Below the pieces are notes generated by a model. That model had not been told where the DNA came from. It did not search any database and was given only the letters and a program-made list of their open reading frames with translations. From NCBI GenBank assembly GCA_030407085.1, contig CM059582.1, positions 133,241,501 to 133,305,500 on the forward strand: a DNA stretch of 64,000 nt, in the 5' to 3' direction. Positions 1-9,928 of the stretch are shown here, in pieces. The number at the start of each line of letters is the position of its first letter. Within the stretch, counting starts at the first letter, position 1. A program made the translations under genes and the position numbers. Source of the DNA: Trichopria drosophilae (Eukaryota > Arthropoda > Insecta > Hymenoptera > Diapriidae).

Positions 1-2198
1 CCAGTTGCGAGATATCGCGTTCCAAAAAAACGTCACGGATGTACCTACAAGATCACGGACACAAACTTTTTTATTGTTATTTTGGGTTCCTTAGGGTCTG
101 ACACGTCGACATTTGATGAAAAACTATAGGGTAATTTTTTGCCAGGGACTGACCAAATTCAAAACTTAGTAATTTTTCAGGGATAGCGTTTTAATATTTT
201 TGAAGCGTAACAAAAACGTTTCAGGAACGTTTATAAAATATTTCTGTATCCCTTGTTATGTTTTCTTATATGTTATTATTATCTTAGTGATTTTTCAGAA
301 GTAGATAACAACGTTTTTGAAATATTCTATAAACCGTCCTGAAACATGTTCATAACGTGTCTCTAGTATTCATGTCAATACATCCTGATTTAAGAAATAT
401 TCTCGAAATGTTACAAAAACGTTTCCGGAAATTTTTTTAAAACATTTCTGTAGCATTCGTATTTTAAGGTTTTCAATTTAATGAAATTAGTGATTTTTCC
501 TAAGTATAGATTCCGGGAACGTGCCTGAAGAGTTTCTAACACGGTTCTCTCGCACTTCCACAATTTTTATTTTATCGAACTTTCATCTTTTCAAAGTTAG
601 AATGCAATATTTACGAAACGGTGCAGAAAAGTTCCCGGAACATTTGTTACTACATCTTTGTTATTTTAATGTGCAGTAGGTAGGAATAGGTTTGAAGCAT
701 TCGAGACACATTCCCGGAACGTTTTGAAATAAGGTTTTTGGAATTCCTTACTCGAATTTTCAACTTAAAATATTAACATTAGTAATTTTTCAGGGATAGC
801 GTTATAACATTTTTGAAGCGTTACAGGAACGTTCCCGGAACGTTTATAAAATATTTCACTAGCCCTTGTTATGTTTTCAAATTAACGAACTCATTTATTT
901 TTCAGAAGTAGGTAACAAGAGATCTGAAATGCCCCAGAAACTAATACAATTTTTATTTTATCGAACTCGGTTACTTTCACCAGCGGCAGGAAGCAATGCT
1001 TACGAAAAGTTCCAGAATGTTTCTCAGATTTTCGAACATAAATTGTTAAATGTTCAATTAGTTGTTCCCTGGCAGTTTCAAAACGTTTAAATTTAAGTAA
1101 CGTACGTTACAATGTCAGAAATATATAAACGTTTCAGAAACGGGCCTTGAACGTTTTCAAAATGTTTCTCCAGCATTCGTGACTTCGAATTTTTGAGATC
1201 TACGAAATAATTCAAAACTTTCCTGAAATGTTTTAGAACGTTGCATCAGCAGCCCTCTAAAAACATTTCTGAAACATTCTGGATATCGTGTTGATTATAG
1301 CCGGCACGAAATTCAGAATGTTTCAGAAACGTTTTTAAAACGTTTCAAAACGTCCCAGAAACTTCTTAAAATGTTTGCAACATTTACAGAACGTTTCTAA
1401 AAAGTTTCATACATGTTGCAGACATTTAACGTTTTAAAAATGTTTCTGAAACATTCTGTATTTCGTTCCGCCTGAATTGGGAAGTACAATATCGAGACAA
1501 TTACCGATACAAAAAGTCCATCATGTTTCTAAAACGTTCCAGAACGTTTCAGAACGTTCCAGAAACGTTTTTAAAACGTCTTATGTCTGCAACACTTAGA
1601 AACATTTTAGAAACTGTTCCGTATATGTTGCAGACATAATACGTTTTAAAGCGTTTCTCTGGAACGTTCTAAAAACATTACGGACATTTCGTGTCGGTTA
1701 TTTTGCTTAAAAATGTTTGTAGCATGTTCCCGGTGCCTAACACGCACCAAATGTCCGTACCGTTTCTAAAACATTACAGAAACTTTTTAAAAATATTTAA
1801 TGTTTGCAATATTTACAAAACGTTCTAGAAATGTATTAATAACGTTGCAGACATTTTGTGTTGGTTGGTATTTTTAAAACATATTAGATTTTACATATAT
1901 ATTTATTTCGCAGGATAATCTCGAATGAAATGGAAACGTTACAGAATTATTACCAGAACATTTTTCGAAAATTTCTGGAGTCTTTAAATTGATCTTGCGC
2001 TTTGTAACGTCTCTAAACATTTTAAAAACGTTAGTGTGCCAGACATTTAACTTTTTAAAAATGTTTTAAATTCGTTTTGGAGATGTGTTAAAAACGTTTT
2101 AATGATACGTGTTTGCACCATATAATGCACATTTTTTCAACGTTGGAATGTTTCCAGGACGTGTTTAAAATGTTTTTTTTTTTAAGTTCCAAAAACGT
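1..2198. repeat. AACGTTTC-rich degenerate repeat tract
   Basis: The tract is built of loosely repeated AACGTTTC / GAAACGTT words, with variants such as CAGAACGTTCC and GTTCCCGGAACG, in both orientations and no strict period. Open frames across it are short and repeat-derived, so I see no gene. Its right edge cuts off the capsid gene that follows, so it is either an insertion or a rearranged junction. Several stretches have GAA/TTC triplets in 5-bp phase. It could be the subterminal repeat of an unrecognised element; no matching tract is seen at the other end of the Polinton-like element. Confidence 0.75.
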
Positions 2199-3159
2199 TT
2201 ACAAAAAAACATTCTTCACAAATTTCAAAAATACTTTAACATTACTAATGTTGCACTGATCAAACACACTTGCATTTCTCGCCTTGTCATTTTTTCTAGC
2301 CGTTTGGAATCCAATAATAATATATCGTGGCTTTTCCAGTTGTGTCGCTGTTTTCACAGACCACACGTGGGATGATGTTACCGGCAATAGAGGATATTCA
2401 TAAAGTTCCCATGTACGGAAACTTAAAGATATGCAAGGATCTTTTTCAATGAAACGCAGCAGCTGTATCTTTTCCCTATCAGCCAACGTGGCATATGCAA
2501 CTAACCATTCTATTTTATTCATCTCAATTTTATAATTTTCTTCCACATTTTGTATACTTGCATTATCATCATGTTTAGATCTTGTTAAAACAAGTTCATT
2601 TACAATTATCTTACGATAATCTTTAGCAAATCCGAGAATCATACTCACAGGCATGATCACATCAAAATAACCATTATCATTTGTTATCTTTAGATTTGAA
2701 CTAGATGTCCAACCTGCATTTATTAAAACGGGTTCATGATTTGGTGTGTAAGAAGGATACCCCTTCATCGAGCTATTAATACCAACATTTCTATTTCGAT
2801 CAATTTCAACTCCATTCAACTCATACCCGCGCCTCATCAAATAAATTACAGATTGCGTTAGATGTTAGATTAGTATTATTTGCTTTAGTTCCATCGGGTT
2901 TAGTCAACCTTTCACTAACATGTATCAAAATTTTACATGGTAAAATACATAAATCTTGATGTTGCACAACAATTCGAATTTCATCATTTTTGCCAAATGA
3001 ACTTGTATTGTAAGATTGATGTGCATGCAGCTCGTAATGAGCGACAGATTCGTCGAAAACGACTGGGTTTTGAATGCTGAGTATTGGATCCTCCAATATT
3101 GTTATTGTGATAACATGCGATAAGCAAGCAAATACAACAACGGCAATGACAGGTTTCAT
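2199..3159 (-). pseudogene. Double-jelly-roll major capsid protein, frameshifted and 3' truncated
   Basis: Two overlapping frames (from 3159 and from about 2840) together match the N-terminal two-thirds of the double-jelly-roll capsid protein found in insect Polinton-like elements. The start carries a hydrophobic stretch, and recognisable blocks include YELNGVEIDRNRN, KIEWLVAYATL and SFRTWELYEYPLLP. The family protein builds the icosahedral shell. One frame change near 2825-2840 breaks the frame in a conserved block. The C-terminal third is missing because the frame runs into the upstream repeat tract. It is followed on the same strand by the small basic ORF and the protease, as expected for a structural gene block. 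The family assignment is from recalled similarity, not a search. Confidence 0.8.
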
Positions 3160-3175
3160 TATTCACTGTTTGAAT

Positions 3176-3337
3176 TCACTTGTGGTTATGATGTAACTTG
3201 AGTCCCAATCTTTTCATAAATAGAACGTTTCGACGTGTTAACGTCTTGCGAATTTGATGACGACTGATATGTTTTGTCCATGATGGTTTATTATTATAGT
3301 AACTATTAAGGGTCTGACCATTGTACATAATACCCAT
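3176..3337 (-). CDS. Small basic protein, 53 codons
   Basis: An intact short frame runs from ATG to TGA. It encodes a strongly basic protein rich in Arg, Lys and His that ends in a patch with RRNVLFMKRLGLKL. It lies between the capsid gene and the minor-capsid relic, same strand, 17 nt from the capsid start, a spacing typical of a compact viral gene block. I recall small basic ORFs of similar style next to the capsid gene in related insect elements, but I cannot assign a function; a core or DNA-binding role is only a guess. It is notable for being open where its neighbours are broken. Confidence 0.4.
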   Translation of the reverse strand: MGIMYNGQTLNSYYNNKPSWTKHISRHQIRKTLTRRNVLFMKRLGLKLHHNHK

Positions 3338-3339
3338 TG

Positions 3340-3560
3340 TTACGTAGATTTAAGATGTAGTCGTATTGTCATTGTTTCACCACGAAAATTCACCAATTCA
3401 CCGTTCTGATCAGCAATACGCAATTGAATATGATCTATTAATCTGACAACAACAGGTAAGTAAATGACATGGTGTAAAATCAATGTCTCGATTAGACCTG
3501 ATTTCACTACGTAAGGTATTATTATTGGGTTTTTTTCTCTAGTATAATATCACTATACTC
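3340..3560 (-). pseudogene. Possible minor-capsid/penton-like C-terminal relic
   Basis: A minus-strand frame ending at the TAA at 3340-3342 reads through about 65 codons. Its tail contains IADQNGELVNFRGETMTIR, which resembles the C-terminus of a minor structural protein I recall from insect Polinton-like elements. No start or N-terminal part is recognisable upstream, since a stop interrupts the frame before 3570. Its place between the protease and the small basic ORF fits a capsid gene block. The assignment is tentative. Confidence 0.35.
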
Positions 3561-3612
3561 TGATAGCTTGTTTCTAATATATTCTTCAAATTACACTGAT
3601 TATCATAACATT

Positions 3613-4061
3613 TTATGCAATATATTTATACAACTGATACTTGTTTGGACAAAACAGCTGATTGCATAAAAATTTGAGACACAAATGCCCACAATCAAAA
3701 GTGGTATAGTCTTAAAATTTGTCACGGTTATACATAATATTATACATATATATTATACATAATAACTACCTACACCGAGATATTTTCCCAACTTAGCAGG
3801 TGGGGTGAGGTTTCCAAAGCTGTCAAAATAAACGAATTTAGAGCCACGTTTTGGATATGCTACCCAATGTGACCCTGGACCGCTTGCATCGTCTAAAATT
3901 ATGACTGCACATTCATTAACTTGGGGATTCTTTGGTAAATTATTACGCATAAAGATACCTCTAAAATTCGGAATTCCAGCTTCTTTCGAATATTTTAATA
4001 TATCTGCATCGGTGAGTGCTCGATGTGGTAGCTTTACAAGTTTTTTCGATTTTTTCTACAT
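3613..4061 (-). pseudogene. Adenain-like cysteine protease (PRO)
   Basis: The family is the Ulp1/adenovirus-type cysteine protease that matures capsid proteins in Polintons. The catalytic His block GSHWVAY and the acidic block YFDSFG are in one frame; the catalytic Cys block FDCGHLCLKF is found downstream in another frame after a short AT-rich stretch. The gene is therefore complete in content but broken by a frame change near 3740-3760 and two stop codons: TAG directly after the start ATG and TAA just before the Cys block. The start overlaps the end of the PLA2-like gene by 28 nt, in a different frame. Stop at 3613-3615. Confidence 0.75.
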
Positions 4062-4755
4062 TTAACACCTAATCCCGTTTTATATGGTTTTAATTTTAAA
4101 CCTAGACCATTTTTATAAGTTTTAAGATATAACCTTGTACCTATAGCTATTGTCTACATAGCACGATTATGCCTTTCACTTTCATGCACCTGTTTTTGAG
4201 CAGCTTTTGCATCATTAACAGCCTTGGTTATTATATATACACCCGCTGTGTCACCGGCTAATGGACCTACAGCACTTAATCCAGCAAATATGGGTGCTAG
4301 GAATGGCAAGAATCCTCCAACCTTTGCAGGTATTGATAGCTGTCGAGTTTTTTGTATGAATTGCTTGCCACCTGCTTCTTTAAATGCTTTCCGTGCCCCT
4401 TTCAAAGCACTCGATATAACATTTTGATCATTATTACTTGGTGCAATTGACATTTTAGCAGCCGCAATAATGTTGTTCAATGATGTTGTTTTGTTTTTTG
4501 ACGCTTTCTTCTTTTTCAGCCCCATTCCTAATTTACTTTTTAGTTTCATTGTGTTTGCAACACCCCAAGCTGCCGCCTTTTCTGCACTGCTTGCGTCTTT
4601 TGCTAAAACTCGCTTCCAAGCCTGCTCCGCTAATATACGATTCGCCTCGCTTCTAGCGGCGGGATTTTCATGAGTTTTGGAATAAGCGATATCGTGTTCT
4701 TTGAAAGCCTTGTCCAAGAGATTTATCCCCGGATCACCCCTTGCTAATCGTTTAA
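4034..4755 (-). pseudogene. PLA2-like protein, C-terminal part (gene split by insertion)
   Basis: The frame holds the calcium-loop-like block RGDPGINLLDKA followed by the catalytic EHDIAYS, as in the parvovirus-type phospholipase A2 domain used by some virions to breach endosomal membranes. After it come a Lys-rich KLGMGLKKKKASKNK patch, then a hydrophobic GGFLPFLAPIFAGL segment and a charged tail. An in-frame TAG at 4154 interrupts the tail, which otherwise continues to TAA at 4034-4036 inside the protease start. The N-terminal part lies about 2.4 kb away at 7168-7327. The junction falls exactly at the edge of the TTAA-flanked insertion. Confidence 0.8.
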
Positions 4756-4762
4756 AATTGGT

Positions 4763-5185
4763 ATGTTTTCGTTACATTTAAGCATGATTCCGTACGATTA
4801 CGTACGATTTGGTACGTTTAGGTACGTTTTGGTTACGATTCGAACATTTTTACAGCATTATACAGAAACGTACGCGAACGTGCGCGAACGTACGCGAAGG
4901 TACGTTAACGTACGCAAAATTATGCAAAGATGCAGTATCGTCCAGAATCCTACAAAAATGTACACATACGAGAAAAAATGCATAACAGAATATTTCTAAA
5001 CAGATGTAAACGTACGTAAACGTACGTAAACGTACGCGAACGTACGCGAACGTACGCGAAAGTGTGCAAAGGTACAGTATCCTGTAGAATCCTGCAGAAA
5101 CGTCACTTACGAGAAAAAATGCATCAAAGAATATTCCTAAACGTACGTAAACGTACGTGAACGAATGGTAAATGTGCATCATCGT
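4763..5185. repeat. Left subterminal GTACG repeat
   Basis: It has many near-tandem CGTACGTAAACGTACG and CGAACGTACGCG words, then a second block of the same composition around 5010-5160. Part of it is inverted relative to the repeat at the right end of the insertion. Short frames on both strands here are products of the repeat, not genes. Confidence 0.7.
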
Positions 5186-5800
5186 GAATTATGCTAGAGG
5201 AGCACATGTAAGCTCCGAAAATAATTCATAGAATCCAATTAGTTTTAAAACACTATCAAATCCATTTATTATATTTCGTTAAGCTTGTTCGAAGATATTA
5301 ATATTATTAATTATTAATTCCAATTGGACTATAAAATGAGGCGTCATCGTGCGGCGAGTCACCGTACTACATAGTTAATATCTTCGAATACCGATGTAAC
5401 GGTGCACGTGTTCCACCCAAAAAGCGCTGGATTCAAAACGCATATAGACTCTACATTAAAATCCCCGTTAAATTTTGTCTGCCTATCTATATGAGACACC
5501 TGTGACCTTGACAATTTCGCTAGATATATAAAATGTTCTTATATAAAAATGATATCTTCAAAAATATCGGTGTTAATTAAATGAAAATAACTAAACAAAC
5601 GAAACCTAACCTTCGTCTCTAGCCGAGAGACTTGCACCCGGATGGTGTTTATTTACACGCTTTTGATGCAAAAATGCAACACTGGTGCAAGGGGTAGATT
5701 TCGCTAACAGTAGTGTCCGTTGTGTTGACGTGTCGCTGCCCACAAGTCGCTGGACGGCTCAGGTACATACTGCCTTACAATAAACTACGGGCTCCAGGCA
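5186..5800. other. Interior of the TTAA-flanked insertion, no gene seen
   Basis: This is unique-looking AT-rich DNA with short inverted matches (for example TCGAAGATATTAA near 5291 and TTAATATCTTCGA near 5372) around a GC-richer core. I see no coding signal. It may hold the promoter of the downstream ORF. Confidence 0.4.
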
Positions 5801-6235
5801 TTGGATTCAACGTTACGCGCAAAATCGTCAGTTACGTATATGTTGTTAAGTAAATGTTTAATGTATTCCAAAATTAAGTACAATGGATGTCGTTATACAT
5901 CTTGCACATATAATCGATGTAAAAAAACGAATGATTCGGTATTTCAAACCAGACATGGAGATTTTGGTATAATACAAAAAATTTATAAAGTAGAGTATAG
6001 TAACAGAAATAAAGTATTTATATTTTATAAAAAATGGGATGTTCGTAATACTTATATTTTCAAAAATGCGGATGTATCTGTTAAACATTTAAAATATTGT
6101 AAAATAGTGGAAACAAATGATTTCAATGTCATCAGTTGTAATGACATTTACAGACCATGTATTCTAATGAACGTAAGAAATCATCTATTCATAGGTTCTT
6201 TGAGCAAAGCAACTACTGCAAAATGTATCAACTAA
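5801..6235 (+). CDS. Unrecognised 144-codon protein inside the insertion
   Basis: An open frame rich in Cys, Tyr, Asn and Lys. It has a Cys-rich N-terminal part (CRYTSCTYNRCKK) and a beta-rich-looking centre with HGDFGIIQKIYKVEYSN. The centre has the style of the C-terminal region of some animal transposase-type proteins, but I cannot name a family. It is the only sizeable frame in the element, so it is either a remnant of the mobility protein or a passenger. Polyadenylation-like AATAAA words follow within 60 nt of the stop (near 6259 and 6290). Function unknown. Confidence 0.4.
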   Translation: MDSTLRAKSSVTYMLLSKCLMYSKIKYNGCRYTSCTYNRCKKTNDSVFQTRHGDFGIIQKIYKVEYSNRNKVFIFYKKWDVRNTYIFKNADVSVKHLKYCKIVETNDFNVISCNDIYRPCILMNVRNHLFIGSLSKATTAKCIN

Positions 6236-6780
6236 TTTAAAATTTTGTTATTATTCCAATAAAGATATTTTGTATGACATAAGTGATATAAATAAAAAAA
6301 AGCATTCCTTTCAGTTACCTACGGTTCCCTTCTGTATATTGTTCATTTTATTCTTCATTACGTGCATCATTTACAATGTATATTTAAAAAAATATATGTG
6401 GGGCATTCCAAGCCAACTTGACCGCAATCCGTGAACAATTGCCGACTTTGATGAAAATAGTTTATATGATTTCTCCATCGAAGAAAAGCTTACACAAATT
6501 TTTCGTGACTTTTTTTTTAAAAACCTTGCAATTGTAAAAAATGCCCGAAAAATATGAAAAAATGTATAAATATCCCTACAAAACGCGACAAATTTTTGGA
6601 ATATTTGTCCAATGTAGAAGAATTGGTTTGGGTCATTTTTCTCCAAAATTACGTGAAAAATTTTGGACAAAAAATCGAAAAAAAGTAACGGAAGAAAAAC
6701 GGGCACCTATCTGGGATATTCAATATTCGTGCAGTCGGGCACGTTTCTGTAAATAGTTCCAAAATCTCGTACTTTTCTAT
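6236..6780. other. No gene recognised inside the insertion
   Basis: AT-rich DNA with AATAAA words just after the ORF and poly-A/T runs. Two overlapping short frames on opposite strands look like composition artefacts. Confidence 0.4.
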
Positions 6781-7140
6781 ACATGGCTGCATATATCCGT
6801 ACAATTTCGTACGTTTGCGTACGTTTGCGTACGTTTCAGTATATATTCATATGATTCCGGACGTTTTGTAAAAAAATATTTTATTACGAATGGTTGTTTG
6901 ACATCTATAGTGTACAATGCTGCACATCTCCGTATGCTTCAGTATATTCTAGCAATTTTGTGTACGTTTGCGTACGTTCGTGTACGTTCGCGTACGTTTG
7001 CGTACGTTTCTGTACAATGGTGTACAAAATGTTCGAAACGTAACCAAATCGTACGCGAACGTACGTAAACGTACCTCACCGTACATAATTCTATACAGAC
7101 GTACCGTAATGTGTCAAAATCGTACGGTGAATTGCGTTAG
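6781..7140. repeat. Right subterminal GTACG repeat, inverted relative to the left
   Basis: CGTACGTTTGCGTACG words appear in two blocks (6810-6850 and 6960-7090). The second, reverse-complemented, aligns with the left end of the insertion over more than 80 bp with few mismatches. This supports a terminal or subterminal inverted repeat of one element. Confidence 0.7.
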
Positions 7141-7167
7141 ATTACCGTTGATTTTTTCCATACGGGT

Positions 7168-7327
7168 TTAATTTTGTACCAGGTCCACAGTACTGATAAC
7201 CGGGTATATGAAGTTCTACCGGTAATTTATTAATTAAAGAATTGACCAATCCTGTCCCACTCTTTATCCGATTTTGTTTCTTGTTTCTACTTACATATGT
7301 AATCATTTTAAGATGTGCATCATTCAA
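7168..7327 (-). pseudogene. PLA2-like protein, N-terminal part
   Basis: The frame from the ATG at 7327 encodes the start of the same PLA2-like protein whose remainder lies at 4034-4755. It contains LVNSLINKLPVELHIPGYQY followed by CGPGTKL, the glycine-rich calcium-loop region, then runs into inserted DNA and stops after a few foreign codons. It is divergently transcribed from the ATPase, with 72 bp between the two starts. Confidence 0.75.
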
Positions 7328-7399
7328 ATATTAAACAGTTAATGACTGACATTACATATAAAGGCTCTACTTATACTTTTATGTTCAGTTATTATCAAA
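7328..7399. promoter_or_regulatory. Putative divergent promoter between PLA2-like and ATPase genes
   Basis: The 72-bp gap between two divergent start codons holds AT-rich TATA-like words (ACATATAAAGG). A bidirectional promoter is inferred from gene arrangement only. Confidence 0.3.
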
Positions 7400-8130
7400 A
7401 TGCGTTTTCATAAACAACCAACAAAAATCCCAATCATCAATTTTGATGATTTAACATCGTCTGTTCAAAATAATGTAACTAATCATAAACGACATGGGGA
7501 GTTGCTGCCAAATAATATACGTGCACTTTTCTGTGGCCCGTCTAATTGCGGAAAAACAAAGACACTACTCAGTCTAATTATCGATCAGAATGGATTAAAG
7601 TTTGAAAATATATGTGTATATTCGAAATCGTTAAATCAACCAAAATATCAATTTTTACAAAACTTACTCGACTCTGTGGAGGGTATAGGATACTTTCCTT
7701 TTTACGATAATGAACAGGTAGTACCAGCCGCCGAGGCTAGGCCGAACTCTATTATTATATTTGATGATGTTGCATGCGAGAAGCAAGATAACATTAGATC
7801 CTTCTTTTGTATGGGTAGACATAATTTCGTCGATTGCTTTTATCTCAGTCAAACCTATGCTCGTGTTCCCAAGCATCTTATTGAGATAACGTAAACTTTC
7901 TGGTTCTCTTCAGGCAGGATGAAATGAATCTTAAGCATGTGTATAATGATAATGTCAATACGGATATGACATTTAAAAATTTCAAAGATATATGTGTGCA
8001 ATGTTGGACAGATAAGCATGGCTTTATAGTAATAGATAAAGACAGTGAATTAGAAGAGGGAAGATATAGAAAAGGATTTGATTGTTTTATAAGCATAAAT
8101 GATTTTAAGAACAAACAAAAAATGTTGTAA
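7400..8130 (+). pseudogene. FtsK/HerA-type DNA-packaging ATPase
   Basis: This is the A32-like packaging ATPase of Polintons, which pumps genome into capsids. Walker A GPSNCGKT is at residues 46-53 of the first frame, and Walker B SIIIFDD is near residues 118-124. A sensor-like FYLSQTYARVPKHLI block follows. The frame breaks by a one-base change between about 7880 and 7895; the rest continues from about 7897 and ends at 8130 with the conserved-looking HGFIVIDKDSELEEGRYRKG block. Apart from this lesion the domain is complete, so the copy was probably inactivated late. Confidence 0.88.
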
Positions 8131-8165
8131 CAAGTCAGTGCAGAGTGATACTTGCATGTATTAAC

Positions 8166-9102
8166 ATGTCCTTCTCACTTCAACACCAGCAAGACCGAAT
8201 TACGTCACGATTACGTCAAATTGTCAAAGCTAGCGAATCTATTCGCCGGAAACATCGATTATCAAAAATTGGTAAAGAAACGCATGACCTTGCGATAAGT
8301 GAAACACCATCAAACCTTTAATATGTCCATTGGAAAAAATAGCCGACGATTCAACAATGTCGACCAGTAAACATGCAATTGATGATACACAAGATAAAGT
8401 AGCGGATAGTATGGAAATTAATGATGTTAACGATTATGATGATGATGATGATGATGATATGCGTGATGGATATAATACCCCTTTAGATCAGACATTTAGC
8501 AGTTATATTAAAACACCTCCATATCATACTGAAGAAAGGTTATCACATAAGTTTCTGACTTTACTGATGAGGAATATTCACGAGAGAAGTGATATCATTG
8601 ATACAATTTATGGTGTTCGCATAGAAGGTGATACTACAAGAATCGGCGATTCGACCATAGAATTTAAGAATAAAAATGTCATTGTTAAGGATCACAAATT
8701 TGATATTACTGAAGGTTTGCTAGAGTTATTATTTAAGAAAAAAGCTGATATAGTTATAATCGAACAATCTGATTTAAACAATTACAAAAGTATACTTACC
8801 TTAACTAATGCCCATAGAAAAATTGGAATCGGGAAAAACCTATTCGATATAATGCTTCCCACAAGTATCGAAACTCTATCAAAGATATGTTCAAAGATGT
8901 TCCGAAAAAGGGTGGTAAATTGCCTGAATACATGATTGCGGGACAAAACCGTAAAATTGATTACGTGCATTGGGATGATCCAAATGAACTTGTCAATCGT
9001 TTGCGCCTTCTAATAGCATCGTAAGCTGCGGGTAATTCGAGTCTTTCGAATGAAATTTTATTGATCATTGAGGAGTTGCGCGAAGCTAATATGATCTATT
9101 AA
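8166..9102 (+). pseudogene. DUF8207-like protein of Polinton-type elements
   Basis: The N-terminus (LRQIVKASESIRRKHRLSK) is in one frame, the middle from about 8330 in a second, and the C-terminus (GGKLPEYMIAGQNRKIDYVHW to EELREANMIY) in a third, with an in-frame TAA near 9020. The middle carries an acidic run of seven Asp and the block YGVRIEGDTTRIGDS followed by TEGLLELLFKKK, which I recall from a domain of unknown function common in insect Polinton-like elements. Role unknown; its place between ATPase and fibre-like gene suggests a virion or packaging protein. Confidence 0.7.
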
Positions 9103-9129
9103 TTTTGCGATAATTACGTCAGTATCATA

Positions 9130-9813
9130 ATGAGCATCGATGTATTTGGACGTTCGTCTCAACGGGCACGGAAGCAAGTATTTCAAAGTGTTGACATTTC
9201 TACAGACGGTTCTTATGATTTTAAGAAAAGAAAGTTATGTAATATCGGAAATCCGACGGATTCGGATGATGCCATTACTTTGAGAATGTTCCACACATCT
9301 ATTCGCGATATTAAACAGCAAATAGGTGAGCTGTGTAAAGGTGTAATTAAAAATAATGAGAAGATTGAATATTTTGAAAAAAGTATAAATAAAATGCAAC
9401 AAGATATAAATAAAAATTACAATGAAATAGAAAAGAGGCGGATTAGATCTCCAGATATCGGAAATTATACTATTGAATTACATCAAGAAATAACCAAACA
9501 TACCTATAATTTAAATAAAAATAATTACACGTTTAGCAATCATACGAATGATGTCACTGTCTTAGAGCGGGAAGTAAAGAAAAATAAAGATGATTTGAAT
9601 AAAAATAATGATTTGATTTATAGTCTTACGGTAGATATTGCTAATATAGAAGGAGACTTGAAAAATCATATCTATGACATAAGAGAGAGTAGTACTGTAG
9701 CTCATGATGCTGAGAAATTAATTTTTCTCCTAGAACAAAATGTCAATAAAAACAGTGAAGTCATAAAGAAGATTAATGCAATAACTGATGTTATTTACGA
9801 AAGAATTAATTAG
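9130..9813 (+). CDS. Coiled-coil, fibre-like protein (227 codons), intact
   Basis: An uninterrupted frame. Residues 28-55 resemble the linker seen in viral and phage tail-fibre proteins (CNIGNPTDSDDAITLRM). The rest is a long heptad-rich helix with repeated KNN and NLNKNN spacers, typical of a trimeric coiled coil. There is no signal peptide or membrane segment. It starts 27 nt after the preceding gene, on the same strand. A fibre or attachment-type virion protein is an inference from shape and position. It is the only large Polinton frame here that is still open. Confidence 0.6.
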   Translation: MSIDVFGRSSQRARKQVFQSVDISTDGSYDFKKRKLCNIGNPTDSDDAITLRMFHTSIRDIKQQIGELCKGVIKNNEKIEYFEKSINKMQQDINKNYNEIEKRRIRSPDIGNYTIELHQEITKHTYNLNKNNYTFSNHTNDVTVLEREVKKNKDDLNKNNDLIYSLTVDIANIEGDLKNHIYDIRESSTVAHDAEKLIFLLEQNVNKNSEVIKKINAITDVIYERIN

Positions 9814-9928
9814 TTGGTCTGAAAAATGTGAATAAATTAACTATCTGCAACAATCCACCCAACAGTTTTAATGAAGACGTTGCCTTATCTGTTTAACAAC
9901 AATTACTTCTAAAGAGAAGAGAGAAGTC

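Larger units (their letters stand above)
4756..7167. mobile_element. TTAA/TTTAA-flanked insertion with inverted GTACG-rich ends
   Basis: The insertion splits the PLA2-like gene. Both junctions carry TTTAA (4751-4755 and 7167-7171), compatible with a TTAA-type target duplication. The left subterminal region (about 4790-4925) and the right one (about 6960-7060, reverse complement) align closely, sharing blocks such as TGGTTACG, TTCGAACATTTT and TACAGAAACGTACG, with runs of CGTACG words. The outermost bases match poorly, so the true termini are uncertain. It contains one unrecognised ORF and no visible complete transposase. It may be a non-autonomous or degenerate piggyBac-like or other TTAA-targeting family. 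Confidence 0.7.

Noticed and set aside
866..1090. 74-codon frame in the first repeat tract
   Set aside because: Made of AACGTTTC-type repeat sequence, with no family resemblance.
4763..5182. Overlapping frames on both strands near 4.8-5.2 kb
   Set aside because: They read through GTACG repeats and give low-complexity Arg/Tyr/Val-rich products.
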